A DNA stretch of 64,000 nucleotides, taken from Erythroxylum novogranatense (lineage: Eukaryota > Streptophyta > Magnoliopsida > Malpighiales > Erythroxylaceae). Of the stretch, positions 11,207 to 22,890 are shown piece after piece. The translations under genes were made by a program, and so were the position numbers. The stretch spans positions 1,475,501-1,539,500 of the forward strand of contig JAIWQS010000236.1 in NCBI GenBank assembly GCA_029891385.1. The letters are read 5' to 3'. A model generated the notes under the pieces. It did no database searches, had not been told where the DNA came from, and worked only from the letters and a program-made list of their open reading frames with translations. How positions within the stretch are numbered: position 1 is the stretch's first letter; each line of letters starts with the position of its first letter.

Positions 11207-13293
11207 TTAAACAGAGGCTAGAATCCAGAACATCACATGAGATGATACACCAATAAGAAGCCAGGTGAGGAAAGCCATAAGAATGGAAATCTCATACCGG
11301 CTACATGGAAGATTTGTGCACAATTTCAAGTCTTTTGCATATAGAACCGCAACACCTGCTGATGAGCACGCAGCCGCAAGTGATAATAATGCTGTTACCT
11401 GGACATTTCAAACTATAGCTCTTATTCATCCCTACTATTGACATTACCATATCAGAGAGCAGAAGTAGGCAATAGTTTCTTAAATGAGCAGGTACAACAA
11501 TACAGCCATGTTTCCCATCAGAAACTAGAAATACAATTGAAATATCAAAGGCATCAGATAAATTCTATTATAGCTTTGCTTTTTTAATCCATACTTCAGT
11601 TGTTATTAACAGTAAAATGCTTTCCTTTTAACTGAAGTATGAAGGATAATCCTAGGCAAATGACAAGCAAATTTCCCTACACTACAACTTTCACATCTGT
11701 GTAAAAGGTATATGGCAATATCCAACATGCTACAAAGCAGCTCCCACAGAAATGGAAGACCAATGATGTTATGTTTCACTTGATAATGCAAAACATAGAA
11801 AAAGGGCTAAACTTCTTATCAACCAAAGTTCAAAAGAGGTTTCAAACAATTGACCATCCTTTATGAGCGACCTTTGTGACATTTGTAACATTACTGGAAT
11901 CAAGCAATAGAATAGGAGGAAACCAATTACCAGTCTTTAGTATAGGAAACAAATTGAAGGCTATGCAGCCGAAAGATATTGCAATAGAATGGGTTACAAA
12001 TACCGAAAGATATTGCAATAGAATGGGTTACAAATAGCATAAATCCATGTTAAAAGATATGGTGTTGGGATGAAAAGAGAGGACGTTTTCTAAAGAAGGG
12101 AACTAAAAAACACTGAAGGTCAAAGAAAACAGCAGTGTACCCAATCGCCAACAACAAACAGGCTCACTAGAACTGGGTTATGAAGGTTTCTCTTTCTCCT
12201 CAAAGCATAACCATCAAGACACGCTAGTCCAAAGCTCCACAACACCTGAAGCCCCATTGATGCAATCAAGTAGCTGAAGCAGAAGTAAATATCACTGTCA
12301 AGCTAGAGGATATCTTCATGTCTCAATCGCAAGTCAAGGGAAATAGACAATTGTCTAATTGCTTAATTTGATAACTCCTGAGGACATATACTAGTGTGCC
12401 TATTGAACAAACATAACTTGGGTGCGTCCCTTAATATCATAAATGGAAAAATTGGCATGTTGCAATGTCAGAGGTATTTGAAGTGATAGAACAATATCAG
12501 ACCACGATACATCATCTGCATCCACTTTTATTACATACATATGATACAAGGACTTGCAATATCTCTATCAACTACCAAGACACGATTTCTCTTGTCATAT
12601 TCCAAAATATAGTGACATGTTTTGGGAACTTGTAGTACTCAGTACAACTGGTTGTTTCATCAAAAACATTGCAATTACTTGTTCAGCGACAAACGAAGTC
12701 AATCCTTTGATTTTTGTTGAACCAACTAGTCATAATCAAAGTACGAGATACAGCTGCCTGAAGTCAATCAAAATTGGAACTGTACCCTCAACACAACACA
12801 AGAACCTCGTTTGAAAACCATTAAACAGCATCTATAAATGAAAACTACGAGAATTATAGCTTGGATTCCAAAAGTTGCTTCGTATTTACTCTTCATTACA
12901 GGCGGCGTGACCTAATTTAACTTAAACCAACAAAATCGATTGTTCATTAAATTGCCCACTTCCCAACAAAAAACATCAAACATCAAGCACATGTGCAAGA
13001 AATCTCCAGAATAAGTTAATATCACCAACATAAGCACAAATAAAGAAGCATTTACCAATCTACAAAAGCACTAGGACACTCTAAACAGTAAATTCTACAA
13101 GCACTAAACAGTATAAAATCACCCAAAAAGCCATTAAAATAAAGAGGAACAAAAAAATTTACCAGAAAGCAGTGTAATTAGAGAAGCCTTTAGCAGATAC
13201 CATAACGGCAACAGAAGCAGCAGCGAAACTACATTGTCCTATTCTCAACGCCAACCCACTAACTGTCCCCGGACTTCCTATAATTTCCTTCAT
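11207..13293 (-). CDS. CASPL5B: CASP-like protein 5B (CASPL5B), four-span membrane protein
   Basis: Three exons on the minus strand, 13293-13163, 12273-12141 and 11398-11207, join in frame to 151 residues. The protein begins [20 protein letters not shown], contains SLFVVGDWV and ends [12 protein letters not shown], as in the plant CASPL5B subfamily. Four hydrophobic segments are expected: around residues 15-33 ([13 protein letters not shown]), 43-60 ([11 protein letters not shown]), about 80-105 ([29 protein letters not shown]) and about 125-148. CASP-like proteins are plasma-membrane scaffolds related to those that organise Casparian strips; most family members have unknown roles. An upstream in-frame ATG at 13341 would add 16 residues, but family members start at the MKE methionine. 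Introns are 742 bp and 889 bp. Confidence 0.92.
11969..12036. repeat. Perfect 34-bp tandem duplication in a CASPL5B intron
   Basis: A 34-bp unit starting CCGAAAGATATTGCAATAG occurs twice head to tail with no mismatch, within the intron between the last two exons. It looks like a recent slippage or unequal exchange. Confidence 0.9.
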
Positions 13294-14127
13294 TTTTTCA
13301 GTCTTTCCCACAACAATCTCCCACTCCTCTCTAGTTTTCACAAATCAAGAGGCCCTAGAAGGACCTCTCAATCAAAATTCGAAACCCTAGCTGTCAAATT
13401 TGCTCTCCATTAACGCAAATCTCCATAGACTGATCGATTTATTGACGACTATTCGTGGTGGGACTGCTTGCTTTGCCGCCAACTTGGAATCATAAAGCTG
13501 TGATCTGTCGAGAATTTGGGTTGCTCATTCTCCGAAATCAAATGTGAAATTAGAAAAAGAGAAAGAAGAAAGAATTTGTTTTTAGGTTTAGTTTGTTGAC
13601 GCCCGTGCTCGTGCGCTGACAAACACTGAAAAGTACTCCATGAGAATGCCTTTCCCGTTCCTTAGCTCTCTTCTTAATTAATTATTTATATCATTATTAT
13701 TATAAAATAAATTATTAAATTAAATTAAGATCATAAATCAGAATTACCTAAGTGCCCCCATTTAGAACAAACGCCATCTTCCGTTCTGTTCTTCAGTGAA
13801 GACATTCGCAGCTCCTTCTCCTTCTCGCTGTGTAGACTCGGTCGCTTTGCCAAAGATTTCTGCTGCTATGCGGTAAGGATTTATTCAAACCGTCTTGTAA
13901 TCTTTCTCAAATTGAAATTAGTGTTTGAGAATTTGAAGTTATCAGCTATTGTTTAACAGTTCTGGGGGTAGTGTTTACGGGAAGTTGATAGAATTTGCAA
14001 TCTCGATGTCAACAAGAAAACAACAGATCACATATTTTTCTCTGTGTAGCAACAAGTTTTAACCCCAAATGATAGGAACCCCTCTTTCACTTCTGGTCCC
14101 ATTAAAAAGAAGTAGCACACACACAAA
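13294..14127. other. Divergent 5' region between CASPL5B (-) and the PPR gene (+)
   Basis: The stretch holds the 5' leader of the minus-strand gene and the promoter and leader of the PPR gene. The run ATTAATTATTTATATCATTATTATTATAAAATAAA near 13675-13710 is the AT-rich core. No further coding region is seen. Confidence 0.5.
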
Positions 14128-15903
14128 ATGAGTAACTTGGTTAATGGAAACCAACAATTAGTTGAAAGCATTATTGGGGTAGTGCTTAAGGGTGGTTGGA
14201 ACAATCTTCTGAGACCCAAGTTTGTTGTTGGTTCTCATTTCACTACCACCACTACCATTCAAGAGGTACTAGTGCAGCTCTCTTTGTATAGCAGAATTTC
14301 TCACTCTTGGCCATTCTTCCAATGGGTTGAATCATCTCTACCTCATTACCAACACTCCTTGAAAACCTCGTGGACTATGATTTATATATTAACCAAGCAC
14401 AAATATTTCAAGCATGCGAAGATTTTACTTGAGAAGATTGCTTTTAAGGATTTTTTGTCAACTCGACCAGTCTTGGGTGCATTGGTCAGCAAAGATAATG
14501 GTGATGATTCAGATGTCAATGCTCTAATTTTAAGTTGGCTTGTTATAGCATATTGTAACTCTAGAATGACCCAGGAAGCTATTCAGGTTTTTGAACATAT
14601 AAGGGTACATAGGTTGAGGCCAGAATTGCATGCTTGTACGGTATTGTTGAATTCTTTGGCTAAGGATAGATTAACTGATACAGTTTGGAAATTGTATAAG
14701 AAGATGGTTGGTCTAGGTGTTGAGGCTAATATTCATGTCTACAATGTGTTGATTCATGCTTGCTGTAAGTCTGGGGATGCAGAGAAAGCAGAGAAGGTAT
14801 TGACTGAAATGGAATTGAAGTCTGTTTTTCCTGACCTTTTCACTTATAATACATTGATTTCGTTATACTCCAAAAAGGGTATGCACTATGAAGCTTTATG
14901 TGTGCAACATAGGATGGAAACGGCTGGAATTAGTCCTGATATCGTTACTTATAACTCGCTAATTCATGGGTTATGTGGAGAAGGTAGGATGAGAGAGGCC
15001 TCAAGGCTTTTTAGGGAAATTAAAGATGCTACTCCCAACCATGTGACTTATACCACTTTGATTGATGGATTTTGCAGAGTAAATGATCTTGATCATGCTT
15101 TAAGATTACGGGAGGTAATGGAGACCAAAGGACTGCTTCCTGGTGTTGTTACATATAATACAATTCTGCGCAAATTGTGTGGAGGAGGCAGAATAAGGGA
15201 TGCAAACAAACTCTTGAATGAGATGAATGGCAAGAACATTGAACCTGATATTGTCACATGTAATACATTAATAAATGCTTATTGTAAGATAGGAGACACA
15301 AAGTCCGCTTTGAAAGTGAAGGATAAGATGTTGGATGCTGGACTGAAGCTAGACTCACTGACTTACAAGGCATTGATTCATGGATTCTGCAAGGTGAAAG
15401 AGATGGATAGTGCCAAAGAGTTCCTGTTTTCCATGCTTAATTCTGGATTTTGTCCAAGTTATTGCACTTATTACTGGCTTGTTGATGGCTATTGTGATCA
15501 ACACAATGAAGAGGCAGTTATTAAACTCCTTGATGAGTTTGTGACAAGAGGCCTGCTTGTTGACATCTCAGTGTACAGGGCACTAATACGAAGGTTTTGC
15601 AAACTCGAAAAGGTCGGTTACGCTGATGAGCTATTCCATCTTATGCAAGAGAAGGGTATATCAGGTGATAGTGTTATATATGCGAGTCTAGCATATGCAT
15701 ATTGGAAACAAGGGAAGGCAAATGTTGCATCAGATATGTTAGATGAAATGTACAAGAAAAGGTTGATGGTTACTCTGAAACTCTATAAAAGCTTTAACGC
15801 TTCTTTTTCTGCTGATGGTAACATCCTAAATCTCTTCTGGGATCACCTAGTTAAGGCACGATTATTGTCAAAGCAAGTGCTGAAAGATCTGCAGCAAGTC
15901 TGA
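14128..15903 (+). CDS. P-class pentatricopeptide repeat protein (At5g38730-like)
   Basis: A single open frame of 591 residues, without introns as is usual for PPR genes. From about residue 130 to the end it is built of 35-residue repeats; clear ones include 'VYNVLIHACCKSGDAEKAEKV', 'TYNTLISLYSKKGMHYEAL', 'TYNSLIHGLCGEGRMREASRL', 'TYTTLIDGFCRVNDLDHALRL' and 'TYNTILRKLCGGGRIRDANKL'. All repeats have P-class length and no E or DYW tail is present. Such proteins bind organellar RNA one base per repeat and help in processing or translation in mitochondria or plastids. The N-terminus (MSNLVNGNQQLVES...) resembles my recollection of Arabidopsis At5g38730; that orthology, and the target organelle, are inferences. 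Confidence 0.92.
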   Translation: MSNLVNGNQQLVESIIGVVLKGGWNNLLRPKFVVGSHFTTTTTIQEVLVQLSLYSRISHSWPFFQWVESSLPHYQHSLKTSWTMIYILTKHKYFKHAKILLEKIAFKDFLSTRPVLGALVSKDNGDDSDVNALILSWLVIAYCNSRMTQEAIQVFEHIRVHRLRPELHACTVLLNSLAKDRLTDTVWKLYKKMVGLGVEANIHVYNVLIHACCKSGDAEKAEKVLTEMELKSVFPDLFTYNTLISLYSKKGMHYEALCVQHRMETAGISPDIVTYNSLIHGLCGEGRMREASRLFREIKDATPNHVTYTTLIDGFCRVNDLDHALRLREVMETKGLLPGVVTYNTILRKLCGGGRIRDANKLLNEMNGKNIEPDIVTCNTLINAYCKIGDTKSALKVKDKMLDAGLKLDSLTYKALIHGFCKVKEMDSAKEFLFSMLNSGFCPSYCTYYWLVDGYCDQHNEEAVIKLLDEFVTRGLLVDISVYRALIRRFCKLEKVGYADELFHLMQEKGISGDSVIYASLAYAYWKQGKANVASDMLDEMYKKRLMVTLKLYKSFNASFSADGNILNLFWDHLVKARLLSKQVLKDLQQV

Positions 15904-17134
15904 AAATGCACATACATGTGTATTTTTCATTGTACATTTGGAGTTTAGAGAAAATAAATGACAGATTCCTCCGTCTCATCTACACATGCAAACAGGGCAT
16001 TACACAGAAGCTTCTTCTGTTATAGCTGCAGTGGCTTCAATCCATATCTGCGTGAGAGAGCATTCCTGCACCTGAGCATCGCCATGGCTATATCCTCCAC
16101 TGCCAATGAGCCCCTTCCTTTGTTTTACTTGAATTTTTTCATATAAAAAGTTTAGTCTTAATTCAAAATTCGATCTAACTCAAATTAGAATTATTGTTTT
16201 CAAACTGAATCAATCTAGTCTAAGGATGACAGTGAACTTGGATAGCCTGAGCTCAAACTTTCAAATAATTGTGAATGGCCATTGTCATGATGTGCACAAG
16301 ACGAAGAATGTAGACCGAAAGCCGACGACACGGCAAAGCAAACTTTTATAGCAACTCCGAGCCAATCTCAACCATAGCTTTGTCAAACGACCGCCATCCT
16401 CAACAATACCTTTTAGACCGGTCAAAAATACACGCTCACGTCAGGTGCAAGATATTTAATAAAATCGGATCATAACTTTAACTTATGTGCTAAAAATTAA
16501 TCATTTAATGATATTAAAATTGATTTAATTATGATTGATTGATATAGTTAATTAATAATATGTTAAATTACAAAATTATAAAAATAAGGTAAATGGCACA
16601 AAATTTTATATATTTTAATTGACTTAATTTAAAATTCTTAAAAATTTATTTTTTAAAATATATTTTCCGTTAAATTTTGAAATATACAAATATGTGACAC
16701 AATTTAAATTTAATATGAATTAATCAAATTAGATTTAAATTAATAAATTATTTTAATTATTATTTTAAGTCAAAATTAACAATTAAGTTGGTTAAGATTT
16801 TGTTTATTTATATATAATATTTATTTAATATTTTATTATTTTAACATAAATTGAAGAAATTTTTATAAAACAATAAAAATTTTAAATATTAAGAAAATTT
16901 TATTTAAAGAATAAATTTTAAAAGTGGATAATTTAGGAGGTGCACGTGGAGAAGCAGTGTCCATCATTTCAAGTCGGTACTCTGCGCTTGCTTTTCAAAA
17001 TTTCCTTCGTCTATCTTCTCACTTCTTCTGTCCCTGTCGCCATTATTTATACAACCCTTTACGCTCTTTTTCTTTTAGACTAGAGTTAACCAGAACAAGG
17101 GGAAGTGCATTTTGTGTTTGGTTTCTGGGCAAAA
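15904..17134. other. Intergenic region with the AKR promoter
   Basis: The PPR 3' UTR is followed by about 0.8 kb of very AT-rich DNA. A block at about 16290-16450 resembles about 23195-23400, upstream of the dead second AKR copy, and marks the edge of the duplicated unit. TATTTATA at 17044-17051, about 85 bp before the AKR start codon, is a plausible TATA box. Confidence 0.55.
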
Positions 17135-18712
17135 ATGGCGCAATCCCTCAGGTTCTTCGAACTTAACACCGGAGCCAAAATTCCTTCCGTTGGTCTTGGA
17201 ACGTGGCAGGCCGCACCCGGCGTTGTTGGAGAAGCCGTTAACACCGCTGTCAAGGTTTCTTGTTTGATGTTTGATGTTATTCGCGTTGTCGTTTCCGTTT
17301 TCTGTATACTTATGTTGTTAACGGGCTCGTGCTTGATGCAGGTTGGATATAGACACATTGATTGTGCGCGAGCTTACGCGAACGAGAAGGAGGTGATGAT
17401 TCTGCTAACCTCTTCTTTATTAAGCATATATCGTCAGTTCAAGAATCAATTTTTATGGTTGGTGTTGTAGATTGGTCGCGTGTTGAAGAAGCTGTTTGAT
17501 GATGGTGTTGTGAAACGTGAGGAGTTGTTTATCACTTCCAAGCTCTGGTAAGGCGTGTTCTGTTTCTAATTTAACATTACCCGGAAAAATTTTGGAACTA
17601 GAATCCTGATTTGACTGTCTGCAGGAATTCTGATCATGCACCAGAAGATGTGCCAAAGGCATTAGATAGAACTCTACAGGACTTGCAACTTGACTACTTA
17701 GATCTGTATTTGGTAATGCTTATCTCAGTTTCTGGGATTTAACAATGTAAAAGAAGAAGTTTCTTGTCTGTAACTTAAATCTCTTTTTGTAGATACACTG
17801 GCCTGTGAGAATGACGGCATCTGAATTTAAGACTGAAAATCTAACAGTTCCTGACATACCTAGTACATGGAAAGCAATGGAGGCAGTTTATGATTCTGGC
17901 AAGGCTCGAGCTATCGGAGTTAGTAATTTCTCTTCGAAAAAACTCAGAGACCTCTTAGAAATTGCTCGGGTGCCTCCTGCTGTTAACCAGGTGGAATGTC
18001 ACCCTGTATGGCAACAACCAAAGCTTCACGAGTTTTGTAAATCCAAGGCAATTCATATAACTGTAAGTGTGACATTGATGCAACTCTTTTTGTTTCCACA
18101 TTTGCTTTCCATTGGCATGTTCATGATCGTTTGGACTCTTATGTGGGTTTTGTGCAAAATGCAGGGGTATTCACCATTAGGATCTCCTGGTACAGGAAGT
18201 ATTAAGACTGAGGTTCTTAAGAATCCTATACTCAACTTGGTGGCTGAGAAATTAGGGAAGTCTCCTGCACAAGTTGCTCTTCGTTGGGGGCTTCAAATGG
18301 GACACAGTGTTCTGCCAAAGAGCACCAACGAGACAAGGATCAAGCAGAACTTTGACGTTTTCGACTGGTCTATTCCTGAGGACTTGTTTGCCAAGTTCTC
18401 TGAAATTGAGCAGGCAAGTACCCCTGTTTCACTACTCTGATCATTTTGTGTCTGTTGGGTATACAGGAGATTAACTCGCAACTAATTACGGATGGCAAAC
18501 TTGCAAGCTTTAGCCCTTCCGACCATTCAATCCGAACCCGACTTAGCCCATTGTCATCTTTACTGAGTATCCTGTTAGTTATTTCGTGATCCGACTACTG
18601 ACTGATTCTATACATATAAACATTGCAGGAGAGACTCGTTAAAGGAACTTTCTTTGTGAGCGAGAAATATGGTTTATACAAGACCGTGGAAGAACTATGG
18701 GATGGTGAATAA
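17135..18712 (+). CDS. AKR4C: NADPH-dependent aldo-keto reductase, AKR4C family (intact)
   Basis: This enzyme reduces aldehydes and ketones with NADPH and in plants helps detoxify reactive carbonyls. Seven exons join in frame: 17135-17254, 17342-17392, 17471-17547, 17625-17712, 17793-18062, 18165-18413 and 18629-18712. They encode 312 residues, the usual length. The AKR catalytic tetrad is complete: Asp47 and Tyr52 ([11 protein letters not shown]), Lys81 (ITSKLW) and His114 (LIHWP). The cofactor-binding block [12 protein letters not shown] and the C-terminal VEELWDGE are present. Intron 6 uses a GC donor (CAG|GCAAGT) with a normal AG acceptor. It is the only intact member of a tandem trio; the others at 24632 and 40892 are dead. 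AKR4C8 to AKR4C11 are the nearest Arabidopsis relatives; which one is orthologous is not settled. Confidence 0.94.
18414..18628 (+). other. GC-AG intron 6 of the AKR gene
   Basis: The exon ends ...GAG CAG and the intron begins GCAAGT, a classic strong GC donor; it ends TTGCAG before GAGAGACTC. The reading frame and the conserved C-terminus support this splice. An unspliced message would stop after a few codons (PVSLL*). Confidence 0.88.
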
Positions 18713-19776
18713 ACAGATCTTACCAGGTGTTCCGATGTTGTATTAAGCAAAGCTTATGTTGTTAGACCTGTCTGCTATCCTACTCTACGAGAAGCTTTTA
18801 AGATTCTGCATCAGTTATTTGCTTCATAAAGCTATATCAGCTATACTGCTCTGTTTCCCAGTTCCTTATACTTGTTTTGGAATAAGCACATGTGCGTTCC
18901 AACAAATTTGGACTCTTTAAACTTCTTTCCCAAATCAAGGGAAATATAGTTAATAGATCTACTAAGTGTGGGGAATTGATGGATGGTTTGTGTATTATAG
19001 CAATGGTAAGGGTCGGGTCCGAGCTTGGCCGAAATTCTACATTCGGGTCCAGCCATGCACAAAGCTTGATCGGATTTAATCAGGTTTGATTAATTTCTTA
19101 ATTTTAAAAATTTTAAAGAAAACTTTTATTCAAGATTGATGGCCATCAACTTGCCTCGAAATAGTATAAAAGTTTAACTCTTTTGAAAATGGAAATAAAA
19201 AAATCAATTCAATTAAAATGATTTTAGAAGCTTAAATTCAGAATAAATTAATTTAATTTGAATATTTGATTGACTTGTAGATTATTTTTAATTAAATTAA
19301 ATTCAATTTATTAGTTTTAAAATTCAAATTTATTAATGAATTAAACTTATTAAAAAATTATAGTTTATTCAAAACTCAATGAAATGAATTTTGAAAATAA
19401 AATAATTTCTTCCGTTTTAATTTCTCCATTCTGGCATTGCCATGACACAAAAAAGCTTAAGAGGACCACAGACACTAGTCTCTACGGAAGATTAGAAAAG
19501 ATTGCTACCCTATTCTCGACATGGAAGGATTGTCTTACACATGACATGATAACAAAAGAAAAAATTTAAATTAATTTTCAGTTTGATTTTATTTATTTTT
19601 TATTTATTAGTAAAAAGAATAATTATTGGAAGACACTAGTCCTAATAATATTTCAAAAAAAAAGAATATGCTAGAAAAATAAGAAGAAATCTTTCTAGCA
19701 AAAATGTGCAAATAGAGAGAGAGCGTGGTCCACAACTATCGTCATCTAATTGTGACATATTCTCGTCCACTATTGT

Positions 19777-22067
19777 AACATCCCAGACCTGATAATAGAA
19801 TTGGCATACCGAGTATTACCAAATTCTTAAATATCTAATATTTCAAATTGCAATATTTTTATTTAAAAACTCATTATTTTATCGATTACTATTCACTTTA
19901 TAAAAATTTTGATAGAGTTTCCTCTATATTTACTTAAAATCTCCTGCAAGAAACTTCAATACACTTTTCATGCTAGTTACTCAACTATCCATCTCCATGT
20001 CAAACTCTTTGACAAAATAATTTACTCATCCTTCAATACATTTCAACTCATCAAAACCACTAAATAACTTTCATATATAATTCACGATAAAATTATGTAA
20101 TCTTTCACTTATTTATGTATACTGTCATAACCAAAAACAAAAATAACATTTTGTAGTACATCTACCTCCAAGTCTTTAGATATTCTCGATTTGACTCTTG
20201 TCTTATAGTAAATCCACCACAACTTTCTTCTAATTATCTTCAAAACTTACACGTGGAAAGAAAATTAGCATGCTAAACTATAAGCTTAATGGTGATCAAA
20301 TAATTATATTTCTCATTTAATTTAATTCATTCCACCATAACATGCATAATATATAATATTTTTCAAATATAAATATCTTCGTTTATTTCTAAGCATAAAT
20401 AGACATTTAAAATAAAATTATAAAATACAAGCATGTATCGATATAATAATTAATATCTAATTATACAATGATCAATAAATTGTACATTCAATTACTACTT
20501 TCATTCGAAGTTCTTTAATCAGTAACCATACATTTATTTATTTTCTGCAATTGTCCCAAAGTAAAATCTAACATAATTGCATCACTGAGTCGAATAAGCA
20601 GGATTTTAAAATACCAGACGGGTTATCAGAATTGTACGGTCCATTTTTTTATATACATTCATATTAGAACTGAAATCAAATGTCTTATACTGAAATCGAG
20701 CTCTCGGAGCCATATAATCCAGTAACACATATCATGACGAAGTACTGTTAACTCCCTAATTGGCATGCCAACCTTATCACATTCTTCCAATTCTTATATA
20801 TTTTACTATGGGCAAATCTAATTAAATTCATTGAAATTTAATGATAAACACTTCAAATTATTCCATATTTGACGAAAGAAAATGTCACTCTTTAATGTCA
20901 TTTTTCTTCTATTATTGATTTTAATCTAGTTCATACAACATTTAAGACATATCCATCTCACCAATTAGTCAAAATAACATGTATATCAAGTTTTCCAATT
21001 TGAACATAATGTATGTTAATTAGGGAAAATGCAAATTATAAATTCAAAATCTAAATTAATCACACATACTACTTCATTTACAATTTAAATAAATATTTTT
21101 AACAATAATTTCATAAACCCCAATTTTATCTCAAGAAACCTAAATTACCTAACACACAACTTCTAAGGAAAAATAAAATTGCAAGAACACATACCAAAGC
21201 GATGTCCAATTCTTTAAATTAAGCTTCCATCAACTTCAATTTGACCAATAATTCTTTATTCCTTCTTGTTCTCTTTCTCTCTCTCCTTAAATTCCTCTTC
21301 TTTACCTTTATAATATTGCATAAACATTCAATTTAATGTATTTCATTCATCAATGCATGCAACTACACCAAAATTATGTACTAAAAATAATCAAAATTTC
21401 ATTAACTTACTTTATAAATTTTCAAGAACTATTCATCAAGAATACCCATATGCCTTTTCTTCATCTTTTTCCAAAACTTTTTGTTGATATGGTAAGTTTA
21501 GAGACCCTAGGTTGATGATTTAGTGTTTAATAGGTGATTTAAGGGTTAAAAATAAAAAAAAGTTGGCTTGAAAGTAGAAGAAGTTGAAGGAAAATGGAGA
21601 AAAACAAGGAGTTGTTCTTGGCATTCCATGGTAAAGAAAAGAAGATTGGTCGCAAAGAAAATGACATTTAGTCCCTTAATAACTCTTTTTCATTCTTTAA
21701 AAAAAACAAAATTAACTTTAACATCTAATCAATTCGTTCATTCTTCTCAATAAAAATACCATAAGAAAAATATCAACCTCATATAAAGACCTTAATTAAT
21801 ATCATTTATTTTCATTAATATCTTCAAATTGATTTTCATCTTTTTTTCATGTCAAACTTTGACCACTGGTCAACTCTTAGTCAAACCCTCTAAACGAACT
21901 CATTTTGAGCTCTAATTTAATCATCAAGTTATCTTTGAATAGTATTATCCGATGTGAAATAAAAAAAATGTAGTTTAGTTCTTAGGTGTCACTATTTACC
22001 TTAGGATACATTATTCATGACCTAAAAAGTATTATTCATGAAATCGATATTTTTTAGATGTTATAAC
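19777..22067 (+). repeat. Possible degenerate gypsy-type LTR (solo or remnant)
   Basis: The left end reads TGTAACATCCCAGACC, like the 5' end of plant gypsy LTRs. About 2.3 kb further, TTTTTAGATGTTATA resembles a degraded GATGTTACA end. No coding frame lies between, and no convincing target duplication was found. The call rests on the two termini and the length only. Confidence 0.35.
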
Positions 22068-22750
22068 CATTCCGGTAAAGTATCAATAAAATGAAAAGTG
22101 AATTCGAAGAAAATATATTGTAAATGATTATTTGATCGAATCATTTACAGATCAATTCATGCGCTAAATTCATGGAGATGTTCTTTCAAAATTTTTGGGT
22201 GCAAGATTATCAAATATAAACTAAGGTCTTGAAGTTGAACCGGTTAGTCAAAAGATGTTATTTTGAGCCACAACATTATTAGTTTGTTAGTGATTAAATA
22301 GTTTGTTGAGAAGTAATTCATATAACACATATATAAGGGTTAGAGATAATCTTATTATGTTCCTCTTATGCCTGTACAAAGGAAAATGACTTATGTCTAG
22401 GCTAACATAATTAAAATATGAATTATAGTCGATCTTTGTCTTTAATCTCTTATGGAATTTATTTTATAAATCAGTTGACTTGTACATAGGCTAGTTAAAG
22501 ATTATGGTCTTCTTCGGTAAATAGTTGATCAACAATTTTTTGGTAAATTGAGAGGTATTTAGCCGTTTGATCATATCAAATCGTGATAATTATGTTTAAT
22601 AATTGGTGATTGAATTAACCCAATTTGTTGTTTTGAAAACTCTCATATGAGGAGCTTTTAAATTACTCTAGTTTTGTTTTAAACGATGATATTTACTTCT
22701 TTTGCTTTATTTTAATTTTTAAAAATATTCAAAAAATATTAAGATATAGT

Positions 22751-22890
22751 ACTTATGTACTTATAAATATTTATTTAAGTCATTATAAATACTTATGTCC
22801 TTATAAATATTTATTTAAGTCATCATAAATATTAAGAAAATATTTTAAAAGATATTTACGTCCTTATAAATATTTATTTAAATAATTTAT
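22751..22890. repeat. 40-bp tandem repeat, two full units and one partial
   Basis: Units at 22751-22790 and 22791-22830 differ at two positions (ACTTATGT[A/C]CTTATAAATA...). A third, diverged partial copy follows at 22854-22890 after a spacer. Confidence 0.85.

Noticed and set aside
13294..13341. Upstream in-frame ATG of CASPL5B
   Set aside because: The extra 16 residues are hydrophilic and, as I recall the family, not conserved; members start at the MKE methionine.
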